Shown here one piece after another: positions 10,969 to 22,135 of a stretch of DNA of 64,000 nucleotides. Made by a program: the position numbers and the translations under genes. Positions within the stretch are counted from its first letter, which is position 1. Each line of letters starts with the position of its first letter. The stretch is from Portulaca oleracea. Its lineage: Eukaryota; Streptophyta; Magnoliopsida; Caryophyllales; Portulacaceae. The DNA is taken from NCBI GenBank assembly GCA_029582165.1, contig CM055890.1, positions 8,931,787 to 8,995,786 on the forward strand, in the 5' to 3' direction. Under the pieces are notes generated by a model that did no database searches, was not told the DNA's origin, and saw nothing but the letters and a program-made list of their open reading frames with translations.

Positions 10969-12648
10969 GCGTAATAGAGAAATAGGGATATAAATCCACA
11001 TTTGAAATCAAAATCATCCCTAATCTACTATCAAAACTCCCTGAAAATCTAGGCAAAATATGCACTTACCAAAAACCAACAACAAAAATCAATGAGAGTC
11101 AACTTAGATAAACCTTCTTTCAGTAAATCAAATGATAAGCACTTGAGTTTCAACAAAAGCTCTTGGAGTTGGAGTGTTGAGGTTGGGTTCTCAATGAATG
11201 TACATTTGATGGGCTTGACCAACTAGGACACCTAATATATAACAACTAAGGATACTTTCAAAGGCAAGAAGTTCAATAAATTCAACTTGTCCAGAATAAA
11301 AATGAGGGAGCATGTTATGGTCACCAAGTGTTCATTTAAATGCCTAGCTGAAAGTTAGTGACTAACGCATACATCAACCAAGAGGGGTCTTAGTGAAGTA
11401 CGTATAGGGTAGCCAATAGGGTGCCCATCGGTTGAGATGGAATCATACACCTGATTTGACGGTTGCAAAACTTCCTAAAAACCCACTAAGACAAATTCCC
11501 CAATTGAGCAATCACCAAAACAACATTTACAAGGTTAGCTTAACGAGTTCTAATTTGTGCCTTATAGTTCATTGAAATTCGGATTGAAGTAAAATTACAC
11601 CCTAGTTCTAACCAATTGAGCAATTTGGGCAAAGAAAATTCGAAACTAGGGCAAATGATGAACTAAAGTTAGGTCATGTACCAATTTAAGAAAACACATA
11701 TTGAAACAAAATTAGTGGAGAAGAAAAAATACAAGAGACGATACCTTGGATTAGATCTCCATGGTGTGAATTACAATTCTTCAGAGAGAGAGAGAGGGAC
11801 GGGTGAAGAGGAAGGTGATAAAGTCGGGGTAGGGATTTTATTGTCGCCCATTTGGTTTGGGGCCCGGGGCGGTGTGTGTGTTAATTTCACATAAAAAGTA
11901 AATCCCATCTTAAATAAACACTACCCACACTTATAGATGTGAGTGCGATTTCCTGCACTTGTATTTGCAACTAATTTAAGGAGATTTCAGTTTTGCACTT
12001 TTGTTATCTGAATTTAGCTAAATGCAGCTAAATATGTGCACCTAAAAGCACATTTTCTTCTAGCATAAGCATTTTATTCATTGCCAAAGTCTAGAAAAAA
12101 CAATGCATTTCCCTTTCCCCCCTCCCTCTCTCTCCTTTTTTTTTTAAAGATATTGTTCATTTTCTTTTCCCTTTTTTTTCCTTTCAAAAAAGAAGCACAA
12201 ATACAATAAAAAATAATACATACCAAAATAAACAAAACCATCTCAAGGAATTTAATTGATGTACTTTTGATTTTGTTTAGCCTCATTTTGCGATTCTCAA
12301 CATAACTTGAATGCTTCCTAAGCTTCTCTTGGTGAGGTAACAAGATTAATATGTTTAGGCCAAGGCTTGTAGCGTGGTTAAATTAAAGAAAATGGGTAAA
12401 AGCTTTGGGGGATGGGAGGGAGTAACAAAATCACATAAATAATGTCAAATAGGCTATTTAACTATATGTGCTAGAGGAAATTACCTTTATCATTTAAACA
12501 ATTAAGCAAATAACATTATTGGAACCATAGAAGAAGAATACACTTATTTGCACAACCATATAAGATATAACATTATCGGAGCTACAATCAGCAGATACAC
12601 TTATTTGAGCAACTAGGTAGCTAAATTATCAAGTCAAGATACACCTTC
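10969..12648. other. AT-rich non-coding stretch, unassigned
   Basis: No recognisable protein was found. A GA-rich microsatellite occurs near 11782-11800. Homopolymer-rich DNA lies at 12100-12200. A direct duplication of about 66-bp offset occurs at about 12505-12620 (ACACTTATTTG repeated with its flanks). The origin is unknown; it may be old transposon sequence. Confidence 0.5.
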
Positions 12649-12733
12649 TGTTGGAGTATTTCAAGAGTTAAAGGGCATAAAAGTTCAGTTTATAAGCATA
12701 AGGTTGACGGGAGGTGAACGGGAAACTAAACAA

Positions 12734-12877
12734 GCAAGATGGACCCAACACGGATCATGCCAGGCTTGACACAACCCGTGTTGGGGTCCAGAGAGTAGGA
12801 TTATCCTACACTGGTCCAACACGGACCATGGTGGTTCACCATGAATCGTGTTGTGGTCAACACGGACCGTGTTGAGT
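12734..12877. promoter_or_regulatory. Palindrome cluster CAACACGG-A-CCGTGTTG upstream of LTR TATA
   Basis: At least five related copies in both orientations lie within about 140 bp. The best, at 12858-12874, is a perfect 8-bp arm palindrome with one central base. Others are variants such as CCAACACGGACCATGG (12817 on) and ACAACCCGTGTTGG (12771-12784). The cluster ends about 190 bp before the TATA box of the candidate solo LTR, so it lies in U3, where transcription is controlled. Confidence 0.7.
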
Positions 12878-13063
12878 GCAGTCAGCCTTAATGGTGTAAT
12901 CCCATGATTTCAGCTTCGGGATTGATTTAAATGGATTGATATTTGGGATTATTATTGACTGAGAAATCAGTCAATAATCACCCCATTATTATCCATGGAC
13001 AAATCCCATGGATCATGCCCTTTGCTTTGGAAATAATGCTCAATTTGAATGCTCCTCAAGTCC

Positions 13064-13072
13064 TATAAATAG
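13064..13072 (+). promoter_or_regulatory. TATA box of candidate solo LTR
   Basis: TATAAATAG is followed within about 70 bp by a C/T-rich leader (CTCTTCTCTCTTC), the usual arrangement at a plant LTR transcription start. Confidence 0.7.
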
Positions 13073-13555
13073 TGGGTGTTTTTTGCTCATTCAAACACAC
13101 CACTACAATCTCTTCTCTCTTCTTTTAGAGAGCTTCAACACATTCATAAGGTGTTGAACTGCAACAATATTCTTGAGAGTTCTTGTACTTTGCTTACAAG
13201 AAGTTAGGTTTTACCCTTGAGTCTATTTGCGGTCTAGTGAATAAGTCTTAAGGGGAGACGGTATCACTCTCGACTCCTAGCCACCCAAGTGATCCCCCAA
13301 CTTGTGTAAAGTGACCGTGTTTCCCCATATTTCCAACATATTCCTTCTTGAAAAGACAACAATAGATTTATAAATAACATGAGGTAGGTAATAGAATGGT
13401 GTGAGCCACTATTTGGCAGGCAAGTATCCCATTCAAAGTGGAAGCTATTCTTTTGAAAGTGATTTCACAACACACTACTTTTTACAAGGGAGGATATGGG
13501 AGTGAAATGATTGTTAGGCTCATTTTTAGCTAATGTGGTTATCTTAATTAGTTAA

Positions 13556-13860
13556 CACTACAAGATGGAAGCCTAGAGAAGACCATTCATTGTGACCGTT
13601 AATTGAATGATCGCATTTTTCGGTCGGACGATCGTATATTTGCGACCGTATATTAACGATCGCAAATAGCAACCGTTCATTTAAACGGTAGTTCTGGTGC
13701 GCGGCCGTTCAAATGAACGGTAGCGCCACAGAGCGATCGTTTAAATGAACGGTCAAAAATAAATGAACGGTCGCACGATTAAATGAACTATTGCTATTTA
13801 GCGATCGTTCAATTTAATCGTGTGACCGTTCAAGTGAATGGTCGCAACTTTTAATTTATC
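13556..13860 (+). mobile_element. CACTA (En/Spm) element left end with palindromic subterminal repeats
   Basis: The element begins CACTACAAGATGG at 13556, preceded by TAA as a possible 3-bp duplication. Over the next 300 bp there are many direct and inverted copies of a GACCGTTCATTTAA/CGATCGTTCAAT-type motif, including palindromes such as CCGTTCAAATGAACGG. Subterminal arrays of this kind are known in CACTA elements, where the element's own DNA-binding protein (TNPA in En/Spm) binds them. The matching right end (TCTTGTAGTG) was not found in the window, so the element is truncated or the end has diverged. Confidence 0.75.
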
Positions 13861-15253
13861 GGGATTCCAGACCCATTTTTCTTCCCGTTGCTCCTTTCTC
13901 TCCATTTCTACTGATGAGTTCCGACCTCTGCCGCCGCATTCCGCCCCTTTTCCCCCATCTTTCGTCGCCTTCCGCAGTCGTTAGCCAGGTCCTCGCCGCC
14001 GGTAAGTGATTTCTTCTCTCTCCTTATCATTTTCTTTATCTTTTTGGTGGCTTTTAACAATACAACCCCTCCATCTAACTAGGAAACCATCACCTGCGCT
14101 GCCAGTGACGCCGCCAACCTACTATTACCGGTGACACCTTCTCCTCCCCGGTAAACTACTTTGAAAATTGTTAATTTTGTGATTAGATTAGTTTTAATTG
14201 GGTTAATTGTTTGTATATGGGTAGACATTATGAGCATGCATAAATTAAGTATGGTTTAGGTTAATGTGTGTGTAAAAATTGTTTAGTTAATTTTGTTAAA
14301 ATCATGTTTGTTTTTTGTATAATTTAGTATTTTGGTTGTGAATAATTAGTTTAATGATGTGGTAGGTTTGGTTATAGTTAGGTTTTTATGAATTAGTTTT
14401 GTGCAAATAGGATTTTATGACTAATGACGTGCTAGGTTTGTTGTGAATAATAATAGTTAGTTTAATGTTTGTGTTAGTGTTGATTAAAATTGTTGAATAA
14501 TAAGTATTTTAATGAAATGTTTAGGGTATTTGTTATTATTATGTTAATTTGTTTATGTTAGACATGGTAAATTATGAATTTGTGATTGATTAAGTTAAAA
14601 TGATTGTTAAGTATGTGTATGATTATTAAAGCTTTTATTAACTTTATTATGTTAATTTGTTTATGTTAATTTTTATTATGTTTGTGATTAGTAGTAAAGT
14701 TTATTATTTATGTTAAAGTTAATATTAACTTTATTAAGTTAGACCTAGAGAGTTTAGGGTTTAGGTTGGTTGGGGTTTGTTGAAATACTCTTCGAATTGA
14801 AAGAGATTTCTACAAGTTTAGATTCTTTGTCATGAAAAACCTTGTACAAGGGAAGCTACTAGGATTAGTTGATGAACAAATCATAGAAAAAATGAGAATT
14901 TTATTAAAGTTAAGTAGCGCAATGACATTATGGGGAATATCATCCCAACTTGAAATTAAACAACACATTGCCGAGTAGTACCTTTTCCATGAAATTCATT
15001 GTAGTTCGACGCTAATCAACATATTGAAAAGTTGGGGAATAACATCCTCATTTTTTGAAATGTTGTTTAACACACTTCAAATTCATTTGAAACTACGTCA
15101 TGGAAAAAGTAAATAGCTTATTTGTGATGTTAGTTTAGAATAGTAAGTAGGTTAATATATTTCTAGTAGCTTAGTTGTAGATGTCATATAACTGGTTGAG
15201 TTTGGGTGATTTTGGTAGTTATTATGTTTGGTTAGGAACAATTTTACGTGACT
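13861..15253 (+). other. CACTA-associated leader and AT-rich intron-like DNA
   Basis: A C/T-rich leader-like stretch (13870-14000) includes an ATG near 13912 and a splice-donor-like site (CCG|GTAAGTG) near 14002. A second donor-like site (CCCCG|GTAAAC) is near 14150. The rest to 15250 is AT-rich with no coding similarity. By position it could be the 5' exons and first intron of a CACTA gene whose coding exons are missing. Confidence 0.35.
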
Positions 15254-15594
15254 GCCTACTTCATTGGGTAACTTAATTAAAGGCATGTTTTTAAATTCAA
15301 ATTCAGCTTTGTTATGAGGAACAAACTGCAGGAGTCCTATATACAGATTGTCATGTGGTTGCAACGTAAGACTGCTGGTCGTGATGCATTAAGCATCTGA
15401 ACCACTTACGGAACGAACACCAAGGAACTCAATCTTGATTTCCTTGGTGTTCGTTCTGTATGTGGTTCAGATGTTTACGTCGCAAGCACATGACGACCTG
15501 TATATAGATATCTGACAGTTTGTTCCTCATAACAAAGCTGAATTTGAATTTAAAGACATGTCTTTAATTAAGTTAACCAATGAAGATGGTAGCC
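15254..15594. repeat. Long imperfect hairpin, arms about 155 bp, short loop
   Basis: The left arm (15254-15427) and right arm (15440-15594) are inverted copies, with the closest match at the apex (CGAACACCAAGGAA against TTCCTTGGTGTTCG) and a loop of about 12 nt. The left arm carries an extra piece of about 25 nt near 15373-15397. The transcript would fold into a long stem like those of young plant microRNA or siRNA loci. It has no terminal TG/CA or MITE-like ends that I recognise, and the frame across the left arm (15152-15364, minus) is not recognised. Confidence 0.82.
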
Positions 15595-15825
15595 TAAATT
15601 TGTTGCTAATCTAAGCTTTTTACTAATTTAATTACTCATAACTTCAAATGAAGACATAAATTATAAATAATTATGTCACATCCATTTAAGTACTCAACAG
15701 CCAGTTGCTAGATAAACACATTACTCTATTAATATGTTGATAAATAAGTATAGGACAACGTCCACATCTAATTCGGTTAACCTTGCAAATCTATATATTA
15801 CTAATGGTAAAGAAGACGAGATACA
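15595..15825. other. AT-rich spacer
   Basis: Nothing is recognised between the hairpin and the start of LINE-like sequence. The boundary with the LINE 5' end (about 15820-15830) is approximate. Confidence 0.4.
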
Positions 15826-16504
15826 GACCCTTTTTGGAACCCTAATGCTCTTTGTGGAGCTCTTCCGCCGATGGCTAGATCCCCCAACCCTTCTCCCTCC
15901 TTTTCCCCCTTTTCACCCTAATCTTTTCCTCCTCTCTCGCAACCCTTCGTATTCTCCCCTAGTTGTAGTTGCTATTTCTCTCTGCTCTGGTCTATTGGAG
16001 CGGTTTTTCGATAACATGCGTATGCAATTGTTGACGATGATTACAATTTTGAGTATCCAAGTTGCGAGTTTGCATATCGATATTATCAAATCCAAATGGC
16101 TGCAATCAGATTTCTTCTTGCCGAGCATCTGTTGCTGCATGGTGTCTCGCGTGCACTATTTCGATCCCCCCTGTGCATGGTGGCCAAGGTCTCTCTCTGA
16201 TAGTCTCCTCCAACCGTTGATCCAACCCTTGATCTTCCTTGATTAGCCAGTAAGGTTAATCCTTGGCCTCCAAGGCCTAAGGCTACCCCTAAGGTATGTT
16301 TTCCCCTTCCCTTCTCTTCGTGTTGCTGGTTTTTTTTATAGGGTTTTGATAGGTGAATGTTTTAGATCCCCCTTTTATTGGATACTATCAGAACTGAGTC
16401 TCATCAGTTCCAATTACAGTACCTTCAGTACCTAAATAAACAAGGATATTCTCCTCTGCTGTCATACCTCTCTATCACCCCTCTTTTCCTTTCCTGATTG
16501 TCTT

Positions 16505-17884
16505 ATGTCGGCTTCTAGCTCTATTAACAATGGCATTCCTCTCCACATCAACTCTCTTCCCCCTCCTCACAATCCAATCGGACCTGGAAGCAGTAATGGT
16601 TTGGATTCCTGTGGAGGTAAACCTAGTTGCAACTCCTCTATCCGAGCCTCTCCTTCTTGCGCCGACTCTATTAGATTCGGTTTGGTCAATCACTCTGATA
16701 ATTTATGCTCCCAATTCGATTACCGTCTAGTAACGATCCTGGAGGAAGTTCATCTAGTAACAAGAATCCCTCCTTTTCCCCCCTCATGTAATTCATTCGG
16801 ACATTTCTCAGAATGAGGGGCTAACCTCTCTGTAATCTCTTCTTGATCCCTCCTCTCTGAATGATTTAAAAAACCTTTGCCTTGGTAAAATGTGGGAAAT
16901 TGATATTCCTCTTTCTGTCATTGCTGCGAAAAACAAACATGACTGGAAACATGTCAAGGGGTCTGTCGAATATGCTGAGTCGGGTAATGGGTGGATTGTG
17001 ATCAAATTTTCGAATGTTGAAGATAAGGAGTATGCCTGGGTTAACTGCCCCTATCATGTGAGAGGTTCGAATTTTGTCCTTATTGAATAGGCCCCCCTCT
17101 TTGATCCCTGCTCCTCTATTATCACTCACATTGATGTCTGGGTCCGTATTCCCTGTCTCCCCCCTTGAATACTGGAGTGAGCAACCATTAGCTGTTATTC
17201 TTGCCAATGTTGGTAAAATTGTCAAAGTTGATCACCGCTCTCTTAGCCGCACTAAATGCCTCTATGCTCGTGTTTGTGTCAATGTTGATGTTACCAAGCC
17301 TCTAATGGGCTATGTGACTGTCCCTTCTGCGTCTGGTTTTAAGAGAGTAAACATCTCCTATGAGAATTTCCATGAAACTTGTGCTTTATGTGGTATCTCT
17401 GAACACCTCATTGAAGCCTATCTTACTAACCATTCAAATTCAAATCCCAAAATCGAAGTTGTCGTTGAGAAATTCAAGGAAGTTGGAGTACATGAAAATG
17501 GCCCCTCTGGCCTTCCTGCTGAAAATAACCTTGAATGGGTTAAGATGGAGCCTAAAAAAAGGAGCTAGAAATCCCAGTTAAGACCGGTCCCACCAAATCC
17601 TCAAAACAATTGGCCAACTTGCCAGCTCCTTCTTTCAATGACAAGGGCAAATCTTCTGTCCCGATTAATGTCTCAGATAGCGATGGTGAAAGCAACTCTA
17701 ATCCCCATAATTTTGGTGAGGTTGGCAATACTGATCTAGATGCTGAAATACCACCTTGCCTTCCAAGGTGAGCAGTTTTGATGGAGATGATGATATCTTT
17801 CTTGAACTCGAAAATCTTGATGGATCTCTTCTCTCCTCGGATTCTTCCAAGAAACGCAAAATGATCTTTGGGGCGGATCCATGA
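16505..17884 (+). pseudogene. LINE ORF1 (DUF4283 region plus zinc knuckle)
   Basis: ORF1 proteins bind LINE RNA. The middle frame (16890-17090) has the DUF4283 look (GNGWIVIKFSNVEDKEYAWV, then VRGSNFVLIE). After a frameshift near 17150, the next frame (17074-17568) carries PLEYWSEQPLAVILANVGKIVKVD and YARVCVNVDVTKPL, then a zinc knuckle (CALCGISEHLIEAY) whose last Cys is replaced by Tyr. The basic C-terminal end is near 17884. The 5' part (16505-16816) is Ser/Pro-rich. Stops at several places make it a pseudogene. Confidence 0.85.
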
Positions 17885-19283
17885 TTTCTACTTGTTTCTA
17901 ACATGTGGGTTCTCTATGTTAGTTTTCGTTGGTCTTGTAGCCTTGTTGGCAGTTATCCTTTGTTTTATGTACGGTTTTCAGTTAATTTCCTCTCTATCTC
18001 TTATGCACTCTGTTGTATTTTGTCTTTGATCCTTGTGATGGATCTTATGCCTAATTTTCAATTACCTTGTAAGGCCTCGACTTTATTTTCTAAGTATTGC
18101 TTTTCTACGTTGTTTTAATCCCCTCAGTGGGCCTGCCCCCTCTCCCTTTTTGCCCCTTGTTCTTCTTTCTTCCCCTTCTCCTCCCTTTATTAGTTTTGTC
18201 CTTGCTGAGTTTGGCTTGCGTTATTTGCCTTTGCATATGGTCTGCTTTCTCTCCCTTAATTTTTGTTGTCTCTTATTGCTGCTCCTGTTAATCTTCCTGG
18301 TTCAGTTTTGTTCTTTTCTCCCTTTTTACCTTCCCTCTGCCTTTATCTTTGTTATCTTTTCTCTTCAATTTTTCTTGCAGGTCATTCATTCTATTTGTTT
18401 CCTCTTTCTGGCTTCTAGTTTTATTGTTGTCTTTTGTCCTTCTCTTTGCTTTGTTCTTGTGCTTACTCAGGTTGTGTTTAACTCTGAGTTGCTGCTTCTT
18501 TTTCTCTTGTAGGCTCTTTTCATTATCTCTTTCTATTCTCAAGCTCTAATGCCTTTTTGTTTTGATGCATGACTTTTCATGTCTAATTTTGAGATAACAT
18601 TATTTGTTCTCTACGATCACATCTCCTTGCTGTCTGCTCTAAGCTTTGATCTATGTATTGAGTTGGCATCAGATGTTGCTACCGCTGTTTATCCAGCTTG
18701 GCAGCCATCCTCTTTCTCGAGTTTGGTCCCTCTAAAGGTTGTTGCTACCATTGCCTTCGCAATTTGGTAGCCAACCTGCTTTGTTTTTTTGGTCGATGAT
18801 GAGTTCCTTTCAATGGACACTTTTCTTGACGTCCTTTCTCTGACACCTTCTTGTCTCCCCTTTCCCCCTTCCCCAGCTTTCTAGCTAACTATCTACGTTT
18901 TTCTACCTACCTTATGTTTTGTTTATGGTACTACTTGTCTCTCTTTCTTTTCTCTCTTTTTTTAGGCACTCTCATGATTGCCTCGAGAGGAGCTGTCTTG
19001 GGCATCTAGTGTGTTTCAATCAGGATGATGATTTAAAAACCGTAGTCATCCCCTCTCATATCTCAATAAACTTCTTGCATTCAATTTATTGCCTTAGGTG
19101 TCTCCCTTGTGCTGGCTTGTATCTCCCGTTTGTTTATCTTCTACATTTTGTTCTCCTATCAGTTGTTGTAATTTTAATGTAATGTCCTTTACTGTATCCC
19201 GAATGGCTTCAATAATTTTTTCTAAGTTTGTTCAATACTATATCCATCCTTGGCTGCAGAAGCCTTCTTCTTTATCTTGGCCA
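17885..19283 (+). other. Long pyrimidine-rich LINE inter-ORF spacer
   Basis: About 1.4 kb of T/C-rich sequence lies between the ORF1 stop and the ORF2 start. The frames here encode only Leu/Phe/Ser-rich low-complexity peptides that look like membrane segments because of base composition, not homology. Plant LINE ORFs are often closer together, so this spacer may be a lineage feature (possibly an internal leader for ORF2) or an inserted sequence. Confidence 0.55.
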
Positions 19284-19875
19284 TGAAAATATTAAGTTGG
19301 AATGTTCAAGGGGCCAAAAAAGCCCAATTACAACAAGAAATAACTTTCATCAGGTCTTCTCTCAATCCTGATGTGATTTTCCTTATTGAGACTATGGTTA
19401 ATAACGATAATACTAATCGCATCATTTCAAGGTTAGGTTTTGACAAGTTTTTTTTTTTCTATTCCTCCCACTAATCACTCTGGTGGCATTTGGTGTTTAT
19501 GGAACTCATCAACCACCGATATTAATATCCTTTAAGTTTATCCAAGATTCGTGCATTGTGAAATCATTAATAAAACAATTAACTGTTGTTTTTTAACAAC
19601 GGCCTGTTATGGCCCCGCTCAAAAAAGAGATAAAGATATTTTCTGGGACTGTCTTCTGACTCTGGCCAATATTATCTCCCTTCCCTAGTGTCTGTTGGGA
19701 GACTTTAATGAACTTCTTTGTCCAACGGATAAGTCCGGGGGACCTAGTCCTATCCCGACTAGATTTTTCAGGCTTAATAATTTCCTTCTAAATACTCAAT
19801 GTATTGACGCTCCGCTCTTGGGTCGTCAATTCATTTAGAAAAAGTTCTGTAAAGGCCAATTGATTTATGAACGCC
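19284..19875 (+). pseudogene. LINE ORF2 endonuclease domain, 5' part
   Basis: The frame starts MKILSWNVQGAKK, the standard beginning of the plant LINE apurinic-type endonuclease, which nicks target DNA to prime reverse transcription. PDVIFLIETMV follows, with the metal-binding Glu. A frameshift occurs near the T-run at 19447-19457. The LLGDFNE motif appears near 19698, and the domain reaches 19875, where the LTR element is inserted. In-frame stops are present. Confidence 0.88.
19871..19875. repeat. Target-site duplication ACGCC (left copy)
   Basis: ACGCC precedes the left LTR and occurs again at 31571-31575 directly after the right LTR. The perfect 5-bp match fits LTR-element integration and confirms the element boundaries. 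Confidence 0.95.
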
Positions 19876-21090
19876 TGTAGACACCGAAAAAAATCGATCG
19901 ATGACCTTTTTCGCGGCGCTACTTAAGGAGTGATTGGGAGCCGATTAGGATTGCTTAACCTTAAATAAGGTTGAACTTTTAAGAATGCTTTCGTTAACAG
20001 ATTAAAAACGATTTTAGCGCCCGAGGTTCACCTTTAAAGAAAGAAAAAAGACGGAAGAAAGGGAAGGGAAGACATACAGGAACCCGTCTGAGTTCAGAAG
20101 AACCTAGACGGGTTTCTTAACTGCAAAACCCTACAAAAAGGAAAACAAAGAAAAGAAGAAGAAGAGAAAAGAAGTGAAGAACCCGTCTGGGTTCTTAAAG
20201 AACCAAGCCGGGTTCCTTTGCGCCATCTGCGAATTCTGCCGAATAAAAAGACGAAACAAAGGAGGGTGAAAAGAGGACAGGAACCCGCCTGGGTTCATGG
20301 ATTGAACCAAGCCGGATTACCTTTGGCGTTAATCACAAATTAGGTCACAAAAATCATAAAAAAGGGAAAAAACACCAAAGCACGAGAAAGTCGCGGTTGA
20401 ATTTTAGGAGAAAACAACAAACCATTAGATACAGACTCGACTGCGAATCCGAGAGATGGATTCGGGGTAAGGTTACGAATTTGACAATAAAATCATCAAA
20501 TCCGCCTATTCAACGAATAGACTCTACTAGAATTAAATTAAAGTAAAACAAAACAAAAGGAGGAATTAGATATGAATTTCACAATTTTATCATTAAAAAA
20601 ACATGCGAAACAAAGAAACTATGAAAAGAGAGAATTCTATAAACTACTACATGTTTTACATCAATTATGCTAACCTTTAGTAAAGCGATGCAAGAGGAGA
20701 GAAGAAGTGGGGAGAATATGCTAGTGTCAATACTCTAGCATACCATGGTGTGTTTATGGAAGGGAAGAAAGTGTTTAATTTATAGCGGAATGGGGGAATA
20801 GGGGGCGCGTTCTAGGGTTTATGTTTTAGCCGCCGCGTCACTCTCAGCCCAGGAACCCAGACGGGTTCTCGCTGAGCCGAGCAGCTTTGGCCCAAAGAAC
20901 CCAGACGGGTTCTGCCGGCTCAGCAAAGCTTTGGCCTTTGCTGAACTCAGCCGGTTTGGACCGTAATTGCTGGGCTATTTTGTTTGCTTTCGGGCTAGAA
21001 AAGGGATGGGTTTGCATGCTACTAAACTATTCGGCTAGCTTATTTTCCAAAACTAGTACTAAAATACTAATACAAAATTCAGCGTCTACA
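19876..21090 (-). repeat. Left LTR (3' LTR in element sense), 1215 bp
   Basis: It starts TGTAGACACCG and ends GCGTCTACA, and is nearly identical to the right LTR apart from small indels. It contains eight copies or near-copies of the GAACCC-GTCT-GGGTTC palindrome: six at 20080-20320 and two at 20853-20912. The minus-strand TATA box at 20777-20786 places the second group in U3 (upstream) and the first in the transcribed R-U5 part. Confidence 0.95.
20777..20786 (-). promoter_or_regulatory. TATA box of left LTR
   Basis: The minus strand reads GCTATAAATT, followed by a C/T-rich leader (CTTTCTTCCCTTCC). Two GAACCC-type palindromes lie about 70-130 bp upstream. Confidence 0.7.
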
Positions 21091-21107
21091 GATAGCCCCC
21101 ACTTTGA
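21091..21107 (-). promoter_or_regulatory. Polypurine tract
   Basis: The minus strand reads TCAAAGTGGGGGCTATC immediately before the left LTR. A purine-rich AAAGTGGGGG core next to the LTR is the usual plus-strand priming site of plant gypsy elements, and its place agrees with minus orientation. Confidence 0.75.
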
Positions 21108-21159
21108 TCGAGTTTGAGTAAAACGATGATCAAAGTAGTCTTGATGATCTTGGATATGA

Positions 21160-22135
21160 ATCAGAAGCCTGTTCTGAAGCTGGTTGACGCTTGGAAGCCG
21201 GGTCCTGCGCCGATGTAGATGTGATGTTCATCACATTGTGAAGGCCCGATGATGGCCCTCGTCGCATTGTGAAGGCCCAACGATGGCCGCTGTTGACGCT
21301 TGGAAGCTGGGTCCTGCGCTGATGTAGATGTGATGTTCATCGCATTGTGAAGGCCCGATGATGGCCCTTGTCGCATTGTGAAGGCCCGACAATGGCCCTC
21401 GTCGCATTGTGAAGGCCCGACGATGGCCGCTGTTGACGCTTGGAAGCTGGGTCCTGCGTCGATGTAGGTTGGCCTGCTTAGTTTCTTCCGTAAAGCTGAC
21501 CGAAGGGTGTCATCGTATTGTGAGGGCCCGATGACGGCCGCTGAAGATGGGTTGACCTGCTTAGTTTCTTCCGTAAAGCCGGTCGGGGTTGATCCGTTTC
21601 ATTTCGCCGTGAGGTAGATCAAGGTCGTGCACTTCATTTCGCCGTGGAGTGCAAGACCTGTGCCTGGATGCTGAAAAGGGTGTCATCGCATTGTGAGGGC
21701 CCGATGATGGCCGCTGTCATCGTATTGTGAGGGCCCGATGATGGCCGCTGTCATCGTATTGTGAGGGCCCGATGATGGCCGCTGTCATCGTATTGTGAGG
21801 GCCCGATGATGGCCGCTGTTGACGCTTGGAAGCTGGGTCCTGCGCCGATGTAGATGTGATGTTCATTGCATTGTGAAGGCCCGATGATGGCCCTTGTCGC
21901 ATTGTGAAGGCTCGACAATGGCCCTCGTCGCATTGTGAAGGCCCGACGATGGCCGCCATCGCATTGTGAAGGCCCGACGATGGCCGCCATCGCATTGTGA
22001 AGGCCCGATGATGGCCGCCATCGCATTGTGAAGGCCCGATGCTGGCCCTCGTCGTATTGTGAAGGCCCGACGATGGCCGTCGTCGTATTGTGAAGGCCCG
22101 ACGATGGCGATCGTGAATCGCGTGTGAAGGCGATG
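21160..22135. repeat. Tandem array of 31-34-bp units, about 18 copies
   Basis: The unit is CGCATTGTGAAGGCCCGATG plus a variable end (31 bp at 21960-22080; 34 bp with GTGAGGG at 21721-21820). Larger blocks with GTTGACGCTTGGAAGC recur at about 21180, 21290, 21430 and 21818, giving a higher-order pattern. It lies just inside the 3' LTR in element sense, where Tat/Ogre elements are known to carry variable tandem repeats. Minus-strand frames through it encode only repeats. Confidence 0.92.

Larger units (their letters stand above)
12649..13342 (+). mobile_element. Candidate solo copia-type LTR
   Basis: The segment starts TGTTGGAGTATTTC and ends near TTTCCAACATATT, so its termini are inverted complements. 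The pentamer CCTTC occurs just before the start (12644-12648) and again at 13343-13347. If CCTTC is the duplication the right end is not the canonical CA, so the exact end is uncertain. A TATA box (TATAAATAG, 13064-13072) is followed by a C/T-rich leader. The part after the TATA box resembles the copia LTR remnant at 5800-6000. Upstream is a cluster of CAACACGG-type palindromes. No internal retroelement region is attached. Confidence 0.68.

Noticed and set aside
10360..11001. Pro/Ser-rich proteins inside the Harbinger-like element
   Set aside because: GC-rich overlapping frames on both strands have no recognisable domain; they could be captured gene sequence but are not supported.
18097..18549. 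Multi-pass membrane protein in the LINE spacer
   Set aside because: The Leu/Phe-rich frames follow from T/C-rich composition; overlapping frames all look hydrophobic.
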